Shown here: one piece after another, positions 15,830-25,434 of the stretch
Numbering within the stretch: position 1 is the stretch's first letter
Layout: each line of letters starts with the position of its first letter
Origin: PALSA-505 sp035308365
Lineage (GTDB): Bacteria > Actinomycetota > Actinomycetes > Streptosporangiales > Streptosporangiaceae
NCBI GenBank assembly: GCA_035308365.1
Contig: DATGGU010000031.1
Coordinates: 1-64,000 of the forward strand
DNA: 64,000 nucleotides
Reading direction: 5' to 3'
The notes under the pieces: generated by a model
Databases searched by the model: none
Told to the model about the DNA's origin: nothing
The model's input: the letters and a program-made list of their open reading frames with translations, nothing else
Program-made: the position numbers and the translations under genes

Positions 15830-17854
15830 TTAGAGCCTCACCAGGAGCAGGGCGCCGACGAGCAGTGCCGCGCCGAACAACATCGCAAGTGCGTACGAGC
15901 GGACGAACCCGGTCTGCACCCGGCGCAGCCGTCCCGAGGAACCGCCGACCGTGGCGGCGACGGTATTGACCAGCCCGTCCACGCCCCGGTTGTCGAAGAA
16001 CACCGACAGCCTGGTCAGCCACTGGCCAGGGCGCATCAGGACCGACTCGTTGAAGGCGTCGCCGTACAGGTCCTTGCGGGCCGCGACGACGGGGAACCGC
16101 CCGGCTGGTGCGGCCGCGGGCACCTCGCGCCGTCCGTACATCAGCCAGGCGATCACGATGGCCACGACGACCAGGCCGAGCGCGCCGAGACCGGGCGCGG
16201 TGAACAGGCCGTGCGCCTTCGGCGGCGCCCCCGTCACCGGGGCGAGGAAGTTGGAGAACCGGCTGCCCAGGATGAGGAACGCGCCGGCCCCGACGGAGCC
16301 GATGGCGAGCAGGATCATCGGCCAGAGCATGACCTGCGGCGACTCGTGCGGGTGCGGGGCCTCGTGCGGGTCGTGTGGCTGATGTGCCTCCTGGGTGCCC
16401 ACCGCGTACGCGGGCGCCTGATGCGGAGCACCCTCGGGCTGCGGCTGGCCGGTCCGTGGCTCGGCTCCACCCCGCGATCCCGGTTCCTCCCAGCGGCGCT
16501 TGCCGGAGAAGGTCATCAGCATCACCCGGGTCATGTAGAACGCGGTGATGCCTGCGCCGATGAGCGCTGCGGTGCCGAGAATCGCGCCCGAGGTCCCGCC
16601 CTTGTCGAAGGCGGCCTCGATGATGGGGTCCTTGCTGTAGAAGCCGGAGAACGGCGGGATGCCGATGATCGCCAGGTAGCCCAGGCCGAAGGTGACGAAG
16701 GTGACCGGCAGCAGCCTGGCCAGGCCACCGTAGCGGCGCATGTTCACCTCGTCATCCATGCCGTGCATGACCGAGCCGGCGCCAAGGAACAGCCCGGCCT
16801 TGAAGAACCCGTGGGTGAGCAGGTGGGCGATGGCGAACACGTAGCCGGCCGGGCCGAGGCCCGCGCCGAGCGTCATGTAGCCGATCTGGCTCATGGTGGA
16901 GCCGGCCAGGGCCTTCTTGATGTCGTCCTTTGCGCAGCCGATGATCGCCCCGAACAGCAGGGTCACCGCGCCGACCACGGTCACGGCCAGCCGGGCCGTG
17001 GGCGACAGGTTGAAGATCGGGTTGGACCGCACGATCAGATAGACGCCGGCCGTCACCATGGTCGCCGCGTGGATCAGGGCCGAAACCGGGGTCGGGCCTT
17101 CCATCGCGTCCAGCAGCCAGGACTGCAGCGGCACCTGAGCCGACTTGCCGCAGGCGCCGAGCAGCAGCAGCAGGCCGAGCGCGGACAGTACCCCGGGCCC
17201 GGCCTGGTGCGCGGTCCCGAATACCCCGCTGAAGTTGACCGTGCCGAACGTGGCGAACATCAGCATGATCGCGAGCGACAGCCCGGCGTCCCCGACCCGG
17301 TTGGCGACGAAGGCCTTCTTCGCCGCGGTGGCGGCGGTCGGCTTGAACTGCCAGAAGCCGATGAGCAGGTAGGAGGCGAGACCGACACCCTCCCAGCCCA
17401 CGTACAGGCCGAGGTAGTTGTCGGACAGCACCAGCAGCAGCATCGCCGTGATGAACAAGTTCATGTAGCCGAAGAACCGCCGCCGGTCACTGTCGTGCGC
17501 CATGTAGCCCACGGAGTAGATGTGGATGAGCGAGCCGACACCGGTGATCAGCAGCACGAAGCTCAGCGACAGCGGGTCCATCAGCAGCCCGATGCTGACC
17601 CGGAACCCGCCGACCGGGATCCAGGAGAACATGTGCAGATCACGGCTGCGCTGCGCGGCCGGGTAACCGAGCATCGTAAAGAAGCAGGCGAGCCCGTACC
17701 CGAACGCGGCCAGGGGGGCAGCCACACCCAGCAGATGTCCCCACCGGTCGGTGCGGCGCCCGCCGAGCAGCAGCACGGCCGCGCCGAAGGCCGGGAATGC
17801 GAGCAGCAGCCACGCCGCGTGCTGGACGCCGGCCGCGGCCAGGGTCGTCATCAC
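15830..17854 (-). CDS. nuoL: NADH-quinone oxidoreductase subunit L
   Basis: Distal proton-pumping subunit of complex I, 674 aa, with the N-terminal oxidored_q1 domain, the core motif YVGWEGVGLASYLLIGFW and DAMEGPTPVSALIHAATMVTAG. A cytoplasmic insertion rich in His/Pro/Glu (about residues 455-500: GAEPRTGQPQPEGAPHQAP and a His-Glu-rich stretch) is longer than in enterobacterial NuoL. The C-terminus has the lateral helix region. Start is GTG 17854 or ATG 17851. Confidence 0.95.
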   Translation of the reverse strand: MMTTLAAAGVQHAAWLLLAFPAFGAAVLLLGGRRTDRWGHLLGVAAPLAAFGYGLACFFTMLGYPAAQRSRDLHMFSWIPVGGFRVSIGLLMDPLSLSFVLLITGVGSLIHIYSVGYMAHDSDRRRFFGYMNLFITAMLLLVLSDNYLGLYVGWEGVGLASYLLIGFWQFKPTAATAAKKAFVANRVGDAGLSLAIMLMFATFGTVNFSGVFGTAHQAGPGVLSALGLLLLLGACGKSAQVPLQSWLLDAMEGPTPVSALIHAATMVTAGVYLIVRSNPIFNLSPTARLAVTVVGAVTLLFGAIIGCAKDDIKKALAGSTMSQIGYMTLGAGLGPAGYVFAIAHLLTHGFFKAGLFLGAGSVMHGMDDEVNMRRYGGLARLLPVTFVTFGLGYLAIIGIPPFSGFYSKDPIIEAAFDKGGTSGAILGTAALIGAGITAFYMTRVMLMTFSGKRRWEEPGSRGGAEPRTGQPQPEGAPHQAPAYAVGTQEAHQPHDPHEAPHPHESPQVMLWPMILLAIGSVGAGAFLILGSRFSNFLAPVTGAPPKAHGLFTAPGLGALGLVVVAIVIAWLMYGRREVPAAAPAGRFPVVAARKDLYGDAFNESVLMRPGQWLTRLSVFFDNRGVDGLVNTVAATVGGSSGRLRRVQTGFVRSYALAMLFGAALLVGALLLVRL

Positions 17855-17872
17855 TGGACTATGCCGCCCCTT

Positions 17873-18172
17873 CTAGTACTTCAGCAGGTTCGCGTCGTCC
17901 ACCGACGCGGACCTGCGGGTCCGGAAGATCGCCATCAGGATCGCGAGGCCGACAACGACCTCGGCCGCCGCGACCACCATGACGAAGAAGGCGATCACCT
18001 GGCCGTCCAGGTTGCCGTGTTCCCTGGCGAACCCGACGAACGCGAGGTTGGCTGCGTTCAGCATCAGCTCCACGCACATGAAGATGACGATGGCGTTGCG
18101 CCGCACCAGGACGCCGACCGCGCCGATCACGAACAGGATGACGGCCAGGGCCACATAGTGTGCCGGGCTCAT
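17873..18172 (-). CDS. nuoK: NADH-quinone oxidoreductase subunit K
   Basis: Small 99-aa membrane subunit with three spans and the two conserved buried Glu residues expected in NuoK (FMCVELMLNAANL and AAAEVVVGLAI). It overlaps nuoJ by 4 bp and precedes nuoL by 18 bp. Confidence 0.96.
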   Translation of the reverse strand: MSPAHYVALAVILFVIGAVGVLVRRNAIVIFMCVELMLNAANLAFVGFAREHGNLDGQVIAFFVMVVAAAEVVVGLAILMAIFRTRRSASVDDANLLKY

Positions 18173-18990
18173 GAGCGCGCCTCCTCGTGGGGGGGTGCCT
18201 CGAGCTGCTGCCCGGGCACTTCGCCGGTCACCCGCTGGAGGACCTCGCGCTCGCTCAGCGGACGCCTTGTGATCACCGGGCTGACCGAAAGCTCGGACGG
18301 GCTGCCGTCGGGCAGCAGCGCGGGCATGTCCACCGCGTTGTGCCGGGCGTAGGTGCCCGGGCCCGGCAGCGGCGTGGGACGCCCGCTGGCGACCCGCTGC
18401 CTGGACAGGTCACGCTGGGTCGGCTTGGGCTTGGTGCGCTCGCGGTGGGCGAGCACCATGGCGCCGAGCGCGGCCGTGATCAGCAGGGCACTGGTCACCT
18501 CGAACGGGAACACGTAGGTGGTGAAGATCAGGTCGGCGATCCCCGTCACGTTGCCGGCGCCGTTGCTCGTGGTGAGCGGGCGCGCCCCGCCGATCGCCGC
18601 GTGCCCGATGCTGAGGGTGAGCAGGACCAGCATCCCGATCCCGGCCACCCCGGCGGCCAGCCGCTGTCCCTTGATCGTCTCCACGATGGAGTCGGCCGAG
18701 CTGACACCGACCAGCATCAGCACGAACAGGAACAGCATCAGCACGGCGCCGGTGTAGACGATCACCTGAACGAAGGCGAGGAACGGCGCCCCGCCCATCG
18801 CGTACAGGACCGCCAGCGAGAGCATCACGACGGCGAGCAGCAGCGCGCAGTGCACCGCACGCCTGGCCATGATCATGCCCAGGCCGGCCAGCACCGATAT
18901 GACGGCGAGTATCCAGAAGATCAGGCTCTGCGTGATCCCGGCCGCCCCGGGGTTGGGGGCGCCGCTGGAGGCGAGGATGAGGTGGCTCAC
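18169..18990 (-). CDS. nuoJ: NADH-quinone oxidoreductase subunit J
   Basis: Membrane subunit with five spans in the first ~165 residues, including FVQVIVYTGAVLMLFLFVLMLVG with the conserved Tyr-Thr-Gly-Ala pi-bulge helix. At 273 aa it is longer than the E. coli protein because of a ~90-residue hydrophilic tail (Arg/Pro-rich, ending PPHEEARS), common in actinobacterial NuoJ. It starts with GTG 18990. Confidence 0.95.
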   Translation of the reverse strand: MSHLILASSGAPNPGAAGITQSLIFWILAVISVLAGLGMIMARRAVHCALLLAVVMLSLAVLYAMGGAPFLAFVQVIVYTGAVLMLFLFVLMLVGVSSADSIVETIKGQRLAAGVAGIGMLVLLTLSIGHAAIGGARPLTTSNGAGNVTGIADLIFTTYVFPFEVTSALLITAALGAMVLAHRERTKPKPTQRDLSRQRVASGRPTPLPGPGTYARHNAVDMPALLPDGSPSELSVSPVITRRPLSEREVLQRVTGEVPGQQLEAPPHEEARS

Positions 18991-19001
18991 TGCTGATGTC
19001 C

Positions 19002-19622
19002 TTATCGCTGGTTTTCGCCGGCCGGCCCGGCGGCTCCGCCACCTGGAGCGGTGCCGCCTGCTGGCACCCAGCCGGCAGCCGGTGCGTCGGCGGCAGGCTC
19101 ACCGGTCCGCCCGGCGGCGCCGGCCCGGCCGAGCAGGTAGTAGTCCCGCTCGGTCTCACCGAGCCGCATCGGGTGCGGCGGCGCCTCCATGCCGGAGGCC
19201 AGCGGGGCCAGCAACTGCTCCTTGGTCCAGATCAGGCTTTCCCTGTTGTCGTCGGCCAGTTCGTACTCGTTGGTCATGGTGAGCGCCCTGGTCGGGCAGG
19301 CCTCGATGCACAGCCCGCACAGGATGCAGCGCAGGTAGTTGATCTGGTACACGCTGCCGTACCGCTCGCCGGGTGAGTACCGCTCGTCCTCGGTGTTGCT
19401 CTCACCCTCGACGTAGATGGCGTCGGCGGGACAGGCCCATGCGCACAGCTCGCAGCCGATGCACTTCTCCAGGCCGTCCGGCCACCGGTTGAGCTGGTGA
19501 CGGCCGTGGAACCTGGGCGCCGTGCGCTGCGGATGCTCCGGGTACTCGACGGTGTCCACCTTCTTGAACATCTGGTGGAACGTGACACCGAAGCCCTTGA
19601 TCGGGTTGAGGAAGTCAAGCAC
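19002..19622 (-). CDS. nuoI: NADH-quinone oxidoreductase subunit I
   Basis: Peripheral-arm ferredoxin-like subunit with two [4Fe-4S] motifs, CIGCELCAWACP and CILCGLCIEACP, binding clusters N6a and N6b. Length is 206 aa, with a low-complexity Ala/Gly/Pro tail of ~40 residues. It starts with GTG 19622, overlapping the nuoH 3' end by 8 bp. Confidence 0.96.
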   Translation of the reverse strand: MLDFLNPIKGFGVTFHQMFKKVDTVEYPEHPQRTAPRFHGRHQLNRWPDGLEKCIGCELCAWACPADAIYVEGESNTEDERYSPGERYGSVYQINYLRCILCGLCIEACPTRALTMTNEYELADDNRESLIWTKEQLLAPLASGMEAPPHPMRLGETERDYYLLGRAGAAGRTGEPAADAPAAGWVPAGGTAPGGGAAGPAGENQR

Positions 19623-21042
19623 CGGGGACCTCCTGGCCGTTGCTCGCGGCCCCCGCGTCGAGCAGGGTGCGGGAGCCTTCGGGTAGACCGGCCGGCGTCA
19701 CACCGGCCCCGTGGTAGTGCGGCAGGTCGAGCGGTGGCACCGGGAAGCCCTGGACCTGGCCGGATGGGCCGGCCGCCGGCGCCGCCCCGGGCTCGTCGTC
19801 AGGGGGCTCCAGCATGGCGCGTCTGCGCTCCGCCCCGGTCTCCCAGATCCAGACGATCGCCAGGAACAGCACGAGCACGAAGCCGCCCACGATGTACAGG
19901 CCGGTGCTGCCGCCGTGACGGCGCCAGTCGCGGATGGTCGCGATCATCATGATCCACACCAGCGAACCCGGGATGAGGATCTTCCAGCCCAGGGCCATGA
20001 GCTGGTCGTAACGGATCCGGGGCAGCGTGCCCCGCAGCCAGATGAACCCGAACAGCAGGATCAGGGTCTTGGCCAGGAACCAGAGCATCGGCCACCAGCC
20101 GCTGTTCGCGCCGTCCCACACCGACAGCGGCCACGGCGCCCGCCAGCCACCGAGGAAGAGCGTGACGGCCAGCCCGGCCACCGTGGTCATGTTGATGTAC
20201 TCGGCCAGGTAGAACATGGCGAACTTCATCGACGAGTACTCGGTGTGGAAACCGCCGACGATCTCACCCTCACCCTCGGGCAGGTCAAAGGGCAGCCGGT
20301 TGGTCTCGCCGACCATCGTCACCAGGTAGATGAGGAAGGACGGGATCAGCAGGATGGCGAACCAGGACGGGTAGTGGCCGATCGCGCCGAACAGGTGGAA
20401 CGTGCCACCGTGTGCCTGGGCGGCCACTATCTGCGAGGTGGACAGCGAACCGGAGTAGAGGAACACCGCGACGAAGGACAGCCCCATCGCGATTTCGTAG
20501 CTGATCACCTGGGCCGACGACCTGAGGCCGCCGAGCAGCGAGTACGGCGAACTCGACGACCAGCCGGCCAGCACGATGCCGTAGACGCCCATCGAACTCA
20601 TCGCGAGCACGAGCAGCACCGCGACCGGCAGGTCGGCGAGCTGCAGCGGGGTGTGGTGGTGGAAGATCGAGACTTCCGGCCCGAACGGGATGATCGCGAA
20701 GCTGACGAACGCCGGTGTGGCCGAGATGATCGGGGCGAGGATGAACACGAGCTTGTCCACGCCCAGCGGGATGATGTCCTCCTTGAGCGGCAGCTTGATC
20801 GCGTCGGCGATCGGCTGCAGCAGGCCGAACGGGCCCGCCCGGTTCGGCCCGGGGCGCTTTTGCATCCGGCCGATGACCCGCCGCTCGGCCCAGATCATGA
20901 ACATGGTCATGAGCAGCAGGAAGATGAAGATGAACGCGACCTTGAGCGCGATCAGCCACCAGGTGTCGTGGCCGAAGCTCGACAGGGTGGGATCGCTGGC
21001 AGCGAGCACGCGCAGGCCCGCGGCCCCGGCCATGCTGCTCAT
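19615..21042 (-). CDS. nuoH: NADH-quinone oxidoreductase subunit H
   Basis: Membrane subunit that forms the quinone chamber together with NuoB/NuoD, about eight spans, 475 aa. Diagnostic stretches are WAERRVIGRMQKRPGPNRAG, PFDLPEGEGEIVGGFHTEYS with its conserved acidic residues, and WLRGTLPRIRYDQLM. The last ~65 residues are a hydrophilic Pro-rich extension absent from the E. coli protein. ATG overlaps nuoG by 4 bp. Confidence 0.96.
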   Translation of the reverse strand: MSSMAGAAGLRVLAASDPTLSSFGHDTWWLIALKVAFIFIFLLLMTMFMIWAERRVIGRMQKRPGPNRAGPFGLLQPIADAIKLPLKEDIIPLGVDKLVFILAPIISATPAFVSFAIIPFGPEVSIFHHHTPLQLADLPVAVLLVLAMSSMGVYGIVLAGWSSSSPYSLLGGLRSSAQVISYEIAMGLSFVAVFLYSGSLSTSQIVAAQAHGGTFHLFGAIGHYPSWFAILLIPSFLIYLVTMVGETNRLPFDLPEGEGEIVGGFHTEYSSMKFAMFYLAEYINMTTVAGLAVTLFLGGWRAPWPLSVWDGANSGWWPMLWFLAKTLILLFGFIWLRGTLPRIRYDQLMALGWKILIPGSLVWIMMIATIRDWRRHGGSTGLYIVGGFVLVLFLAIVWIWETGAERRRAMLEPPDDEPGAAPAAGPSGQVQGFPVPPLDLPHYHGAGVTPAGLPEGSRTLLDAGAASNGQEVPGA

Positions 21043-23468
21043 TCGGCCCTCCTGATGGTGACCCGGCTGCCATGCCCGGCGCCGAGTTCGCGGCGGACGG
21101 CGCAGCCGGAAGAGTTCGTGGGCAGCCAGACGACGCGTTCCGGCATGTCCGCGATCCGCGCGCCCACGGTGATGGCACCGGCGGTCGTGGCCAGACAGAC
21201 CTTATCGCCATCGGACACACCGGCCTGCGCCGCGGTTGCCGCTGACATCATGGCTTCGGCCTTGCGCGCCGTTCCGGCCAGGTAGGGCTCGCCGTCCTGC
21301 ATCCGGCCGGCGTCCAGCAGCAGATGCCAGGTGACCAGGAACGCCTCTCCCGGGTCGAGCAGGCCGGGGTCGTGCACGATCCCGCTCATCAGGGCGGGAT
21401 CGGCCGCCCGCTGCCCCTGCCAGGTGCCGAGCGCGGCGATCTCACGGCGGGCCGCGGCCGCGTCGGGCAGGCCGAGGTGCACGTCCATCTCGTCCGCGAT
21501 CGCGCCGAGCACGCGCAGGTCGGACCGGACGCTGGGGACGCTCAGCGCCAGGCCGAACGTGCCGCCACGGCCCTCCCAGTTCACGAACGTGCCGGGTTTC
21601 TCGGCTACGGCCGCGACCGGAAGGACCACATCCGCCCGGTCGGTGACCGCGCTGGCCCGCAGCTCCACGCTGACCACGAACGGGGTGGCCTCGAGTGCCG
21701 CCAGCGCGCCGGCCGGATCGGGCAGGTCGAACGGGTCCACCCCGGCCACCACGAGCGCGTCCAGCTCACCGGACGCCGCCGCGGCCAGCATGTGACCGGT
21801 GTCCCGGCCCGGCTCGGCCGGGAGCGAGGCCGCGGCCACGCCCCAGGCGCGGGCGGCTTCGGTTCGCGCCCGCGGGTCGGTCACCGGGCGGCCGACCGGC
21901 AGCAGGTTGGGCAGCGCGCCGGCCTCGATCGCGCCCCGCTCGCCGGCCCGCCGCGGAATCCAGGCGAGCAGGGCGCCGGTCGCGTCCGCCAGCCTGGTCA
22001 CCGCGGTCAGCGCGCCGGGCGCCTCGGCCAGCCGCTCCCCGGCCAGGATGACCGCGGGGGCCGACCCGGCCGTCACGGTCAGCGCGTGGCCGGCGCCGGC
22101 CGCGTCGGTTCCGGCGGCGAGCTGCCCGAGCGCCTCGGCTTCCGCACCCGGGATGCATTCGATGAGCTGGCCGGACAGCTTGGCCAGCCCGCGGCTGGCC
22201 ACCGCGCCGATCGAGTAGACGGCCAGGCCGCGCTGGCGTACCGCCTTGCGCAGCCGGAGGAACACGATGGGCGACTCGTCCTCGGGCTCGAACCCGGCCA
22301 GCAGGACGGCCGGAGCGTTCTCGAGGCTGGCGTAGCTGACCTCGATGCCGCGGCCCGCCACCCGGGCGGCGAGAAACTGCATCTCCTCGGCCGAGTGCGG
22401 CCTGGCGCGCATGTCGATGTCGTTGCTGCCCAGCGCCAGCCGGGTGAACTTGCTGTAGGCATAGGCGTCTTCGAGGGTCAGCCTGCCACCGGTCAGGACG
22501 CCGGCCCGGCCGCGGGCGGCGGACAGCCCGCGGGCGGCGGCGGCCACGGCGGCGGGCCAGGACGCCGGGGCGAGCACCCCGTCCTCGCCGCGGACGAGCG
22601 GGGTGGCCAGCCGGTCGGGCTGACTGGCGTAGGTGAACGCCCACCGGCCCTTGTCGCAGTTCCATTCCTCGTTGACCTGCGGGTCGTCGCCCGCCAGCCG
22701 CCGGGTCACCTTCCCGCGCCGCGAGTCGGTGCGCTGCCGGCAGCCGGCCGCGCAGTGCTCGCACACGCTCGGCGTCGACACCAGGTCGAACGGCCGGGCC
22801 CGGAACCGGTAGGCGGCACCGGTGAGCGCACCGACCGGGCAGATCTGGACGGTGTTGCCGGAGAAGTAGGAGTCGAACGGCTTGCCCTCGGCGATCGCTA
22901 CCTGCTCGTGCGGGCCGCGCTCGAACAGCTCGATGAGCGGGTCGCCCGCGATCTGCTCGGCGAACCTGGTGCAGCGCGCGCACTGGATGCAGCGTTCGCG
23001 GTCAAGGAGCACCTCGGTAGAAAGCGGCACCGGCTTTTCGAAGGTGCGCTTGCGGCCGGTGAACCTGGTCTCGCCCTGGCCGTTGGACATGGCCTGGTTC
23101 TGCAGCGGGCACTCGCCACCCTTGTCGCACATCGGGCAGTCGAGCGGGTGGTTGATGAGCAGCAGTTCCATCACCCCGCGCTGCGCCTTCTCGGCCACCT
23201 CGGAGGTGAGCTGGGTGTGCACCACCATGCCCTCGGTGCAGGTGGTCGTGCAGGACGCCATCGGCTTGCGCTGGCCCTCGATGTCCACCAGGCACTGGCG
23301 GCACGCCCCGACGGGGTCGAGCAGCGGGTGGTCGCAGAACCGTGGGATCTGGATGCCGAGCAACTCGGCGGCCCGGATTATCAGCGTGCCCTTGGGCACG
23401 GCGATCTCGAAACCGTCGATGGTGACATTGACGCCGTCGGTGCGCTCGGCCACCGCGTCCTGACTCAT
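21039..23468 (-). CDS. nuoG: NADH-quinone oxidoreductase subunit G
   Basis: Large iron-sulfur subunit of the peripheral arm, 809 aa. An N-terminal [2Fe-2S] domain (VGACRQCLVDIEG) is followed by the His/Cys cluster CPMCDKGGECPLQ, a [4Fe-4S] motif RCIQCARCTRF, and the CEHCAAGC...C pattern of the extra N7 cluster. The C-terminal two-thirds is a degenerate molybdopterin-oxidoreductase domain. ATG 23468 overlaps the nuoF stop (ATGA); the frame continues upstream, but that is not coding. Confidence 0.95.
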   Translation of the reverse strand: MSQDAVAERTDGVNVTIDGFEIAVPKGTLIIRAAELLGIQIPRFCDHPLLDPVGACRQCLVDIEGQRKPMASCTTTCTEGMVVHTQLTSEVAEKAQRGVMELLLINHPLDCPMCDKGGECPLQNQAMSNGQGETRFTGRKRTFEKPVPLSTEVLLDRERCIQCARCTRFAEQIAGDPLIELFERGPHEQVAIAEGKPFDSYFSGNTVQICPVGALTGAAYRFRARPFDLVSTPSVCEHCAAGCRQRTDSRRGKVTRRLAGDDPQVNEEWNCDKGRWAFTYASQPDRLATPLVRGEDGVLAPASWPAAVAAAARGLSAARGRAGVLTGGRLTLEDAYAYSKFTRLALGSNDIDMRARPHSAEEMQFLAARVAGRGIEVSYASLENAPAVLLAGFEPEDESPIVFLRLRKAVRQRGLAVYSIGAVASRGLAKLSGQLIECIPGAEAEALGQLAAGTDAAGAGHALTVTAGSAPAVILAGERLAEAPGALTAVTRLADATGALLAWIPRRAGERGAIEAGALPNLLPVGRPVTDPRARTEAARAWGVAAASLPAEPGRDTGHMLAAAASGELDALVVAGVDPFDLPDPAGALAALEATPFVVSVELRASAVTDRADVVLPVAAVAEKPGTFVNWEGRGGTFGLALSVPSVRSDLRVLGAIADEMDVHLGLPDAAAARREIAALGTWQGQRAADPALMSGIVHDPGLLDPGEAFLVTWHLLLDAGRMQDGEPYLAGTARKAEAMMSAATAAQAGVSDGDKVCLATTAGAITVGARIADMPERVVWLPTNSSGCAVRRELGAGHGSRVTIRRAE

Positions 23469-24769
23469 GATCCATCTCCGCTGAACAGGGTGGCGGCGGC
23501 CGGGTCGAACGGGCAGCCGCCCTGCTTGAGGTGGTCCAGGTACTCGTCCCGGAAGTACTTGATCGTCGAGGCGACCGGGCTGCCGGCCGTGTCGCCGAAC
23601 GGGCAGAACACCCGCCCGACCATGTTGTCGTTGATGTCCAGCAGCTTGGCCAGGTCGTCCTCGCTGCCGGCCCCCCGCTCCAGGTCGGTCATGATCTGCC
23701 GCATCCAGAACGTGCCCTCGCGGCACGGCGTGCACTTCCCGCAGGACTCGTGCTCGTAGAACTCCGTCCAGCGCAGCGCCGCCCGGACCACGCAGGTGGT
23801 CTCGTCGAAGATCTGCAACGCCCGCGTGCCCAGCATCGACCCGGTCGCCGCCACCGACTCATAATCCAGCGGCAGATCCAGGTGCTCGCCGGTGAGGATC
23901 GGGGTGGACGAGCCGCCCGGGGTCCAGAACTTCAGCCGGTGCCCCGGCCGGACGCCCCCGGCCAGGGCGAGCAGTTCGCGCAGCGTGGTGCCCAGCGGCG
24001 CCTCGAACTGGCCCGGGGCAGCGACATGACCGGAGACGGAAAACAGGCCGAACCCCTTGGACTTCTCGGTGCCCATCCCGGCGAACCAGTCCGGCCCGTT
24101 GAGCACGATCGACGGCACGCTGGCGATCGTCTCCACGTTGTTGACCACGGTCGGGCAGGCATACAGGCCCTCGATCGCCGGGAACGGCGGCTTGAGCCGC
24201 GGCTGCCCCCGGTAGCCCTCCAGCGATTCGAGCAGCGCGGTCTCCTCGCCGCACTCATAAGCGCCCGCCCCGGCGTGCACCACCACGTCCAGGCCGTAGC
24301 CGGAGCCCAGGATGTTCTCGCCGAGATAACCCGCCTCGCGTGCCTCGGCCACCGCGTGATGCAGCCGCCTGATCACGTGCAGCACCTCGCCGCGGACGTA
24401 GATGAACGCCTGGTCGGCCCGGATCGCGTAGGACGCGATGATCAGGCCCTCGATGAGCACGTGCGGGTTGGCCATCATCAGCGGGATGTCCTTGCATGTG
24501 CCCGGCTCGGACTCATCCGCGTTCACCACCAGGTAGTGCGGCTTGCCATCCCCCTGCGGGATGAACGACCACTTCTGGCCGGTCGGAAAGCCCGCCCCGC
24601 CGCGGCCGCGCAGCCCGGAGCTCTTGACCTGGGCGATGACGTCGTCCGGCGGCATCCGCAGCGCCTTGGCCAGGCCCTTATAACCACCCGCCCGGCGGTA
24701 GGAGGCGAGCGTGAAGCACTCGGGATCGTCCCAGTGCGCGGACAGCACCGGGGTCAGGGTGTCCGTCAC
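23465..24769 (-). CDS. nuoF: NADH-quinone oxidoreductase subunit F (NADH-binding)
   Basis: NADH- and FMN-binding subunit, 434 aa. GLRGRGGAGFPTGQKW is the NADH-binding Gly-rich loop, GAGAYECGEETALLESLEG lies at the FMN site, and ESCGKCTPCREGT with a distal Cys (RVFCPFGD) binds cluster N3. GTG 24769 overlaps the nuoE stop by 4 bp, which decides the start. Confidence 0.96.
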   Translation of the reverse strand: MTDTLTPVLSAHWDDPECFTLASYRRAGGYKGLAKALRMPPDDVIAQVKSSGLRGRGGAGFPTGQKWSFIPQGDGKPHYLVVNADESEPGTCKDIPLMMANPHVLIEGLIIASYAIRADQAFIYVRGEVLHVIRRLHHAVAEAREAGYLGENILGSGYGLDVVVHAGAGAYECGEETALLESLEGYRGQPRLKPPFPAIEGLYACPTVVNNVETIASVPSIVLNGPDWFAGMGTEKSKGFGLFSVSGHVAAPGQFEAPLGTTLRELLALAGGVRPGHRLKFWTPGGSSTPILTGEHLDLPLDYESVAATGSMLGTRALQIFDETTCVVRAALRWTEFYEHESCGKCTPCREGTFWMRQIMTDLERGAGSEDDLAKLLDINDNMVGRVFCPFGDTAGSPVASTIKYFRDEYLDHLKQGGCPFDPAAATLFSGDGS

Positions 24770-25434
24770 TTCGCATCCTCCGCGCTGGGTGCGGTCCAGC
24801 CGTGTTCTTTGGCGATCTTCAGGCCGGCCAGGTCGGGCGGCCCGGCCGTGGGGCCGTCGGTGGCCTGCCCGTCGGGAAGGCCGGCCAGGATCCGGGCCGC
24901 CTCCCGCCAGGTGCACAGGTGGCGGGGGCCACGGGACGGCGACACCTCATTGCCCGCCCGCAGGTCATCGACGAGCTGGCGGGCCGAGGCCGGGGTCATG
25001 TTGTCGAAGAATTCCCAGTTCACCATCACCACGGGTGCGTAGATGCAGGCCGCGTTGCACTCGATGTGCTCAACCGAGATCTTGCCGTCGGGCGTGGTCT
25101 CGTTGTGGCCGACGCCCAGGTGCTTGGTGAGGCTGGCGTAGATGGCGTCGCCGCCCATGATCGCGCACAGCGTGTTCGTGCACACCCCGACGTGGTACTC
25201 GCCGACCGGATGCGGCTTGTACATGGTGTAGAAGGTGGCCACGGCGGTCACCTCGGCCTCGGTCAGGCCGAGCTGGCTGGCGCAGAAGGCGATGCCGTCA
25301 GGCGAGACGTGCCCCTCTTCGGACTGCACCAGATGCAGCAACGGCAGCAATGCCGACCGCGACTTCGGGTACTTCGCGATGATCTGCGCGGCGTCGGCTT
25401 CCAGCCGGCCCAGCGCCTCCTGGCTGAACGGCAT
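24766..25434 (-). CDS. nuoE: NADH-quinone oxidoreductase subunit E
   Basis: Thioredoxin-fold [2Fe-2S] subunit (cluster N1a), 222 aa. The ligands are in GVCTNTLCAIMGGD and HIECNAACIYAP. The N-terminal helical bundle is normal. About 60 residues after the ferredoxin domain form a hydrophilic extension. ATG 25434 shares one base with the nuoD stop (TAATG). Confidence 0.95.
   Translation of the reverse strand: MPFSQEALGRLEADAAQIIAKYPKSRSALLPLLHLVQSEEGHVSPDGIAFCASQLGLTEAEVTAVATFYTMYKPHPVGEYHVGVCTNTLCAIMGGDAIYASLTKHLGVGHNETTPDGKISVEHIECNAACIYAPVVMVNWEFFDNMTPASARQLVDDLRAGNEVSPSRGPRHLCTWREAARILAGLPDGQATDGPTAGPPDLAGLKIAKEHGWTAPSAEDAK

Noticed and set aside
14765..18352. A 1195-codon open frame on the plus strand
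   Set aside because: It is exactly antisense to nuoM, nuoL and nuoK and reads as Arg/Gly/His/Gln-rich low-complexity protein, the usual shadow of GC-rich codon bias. The nuo proteins on the other strand are unmistakable.
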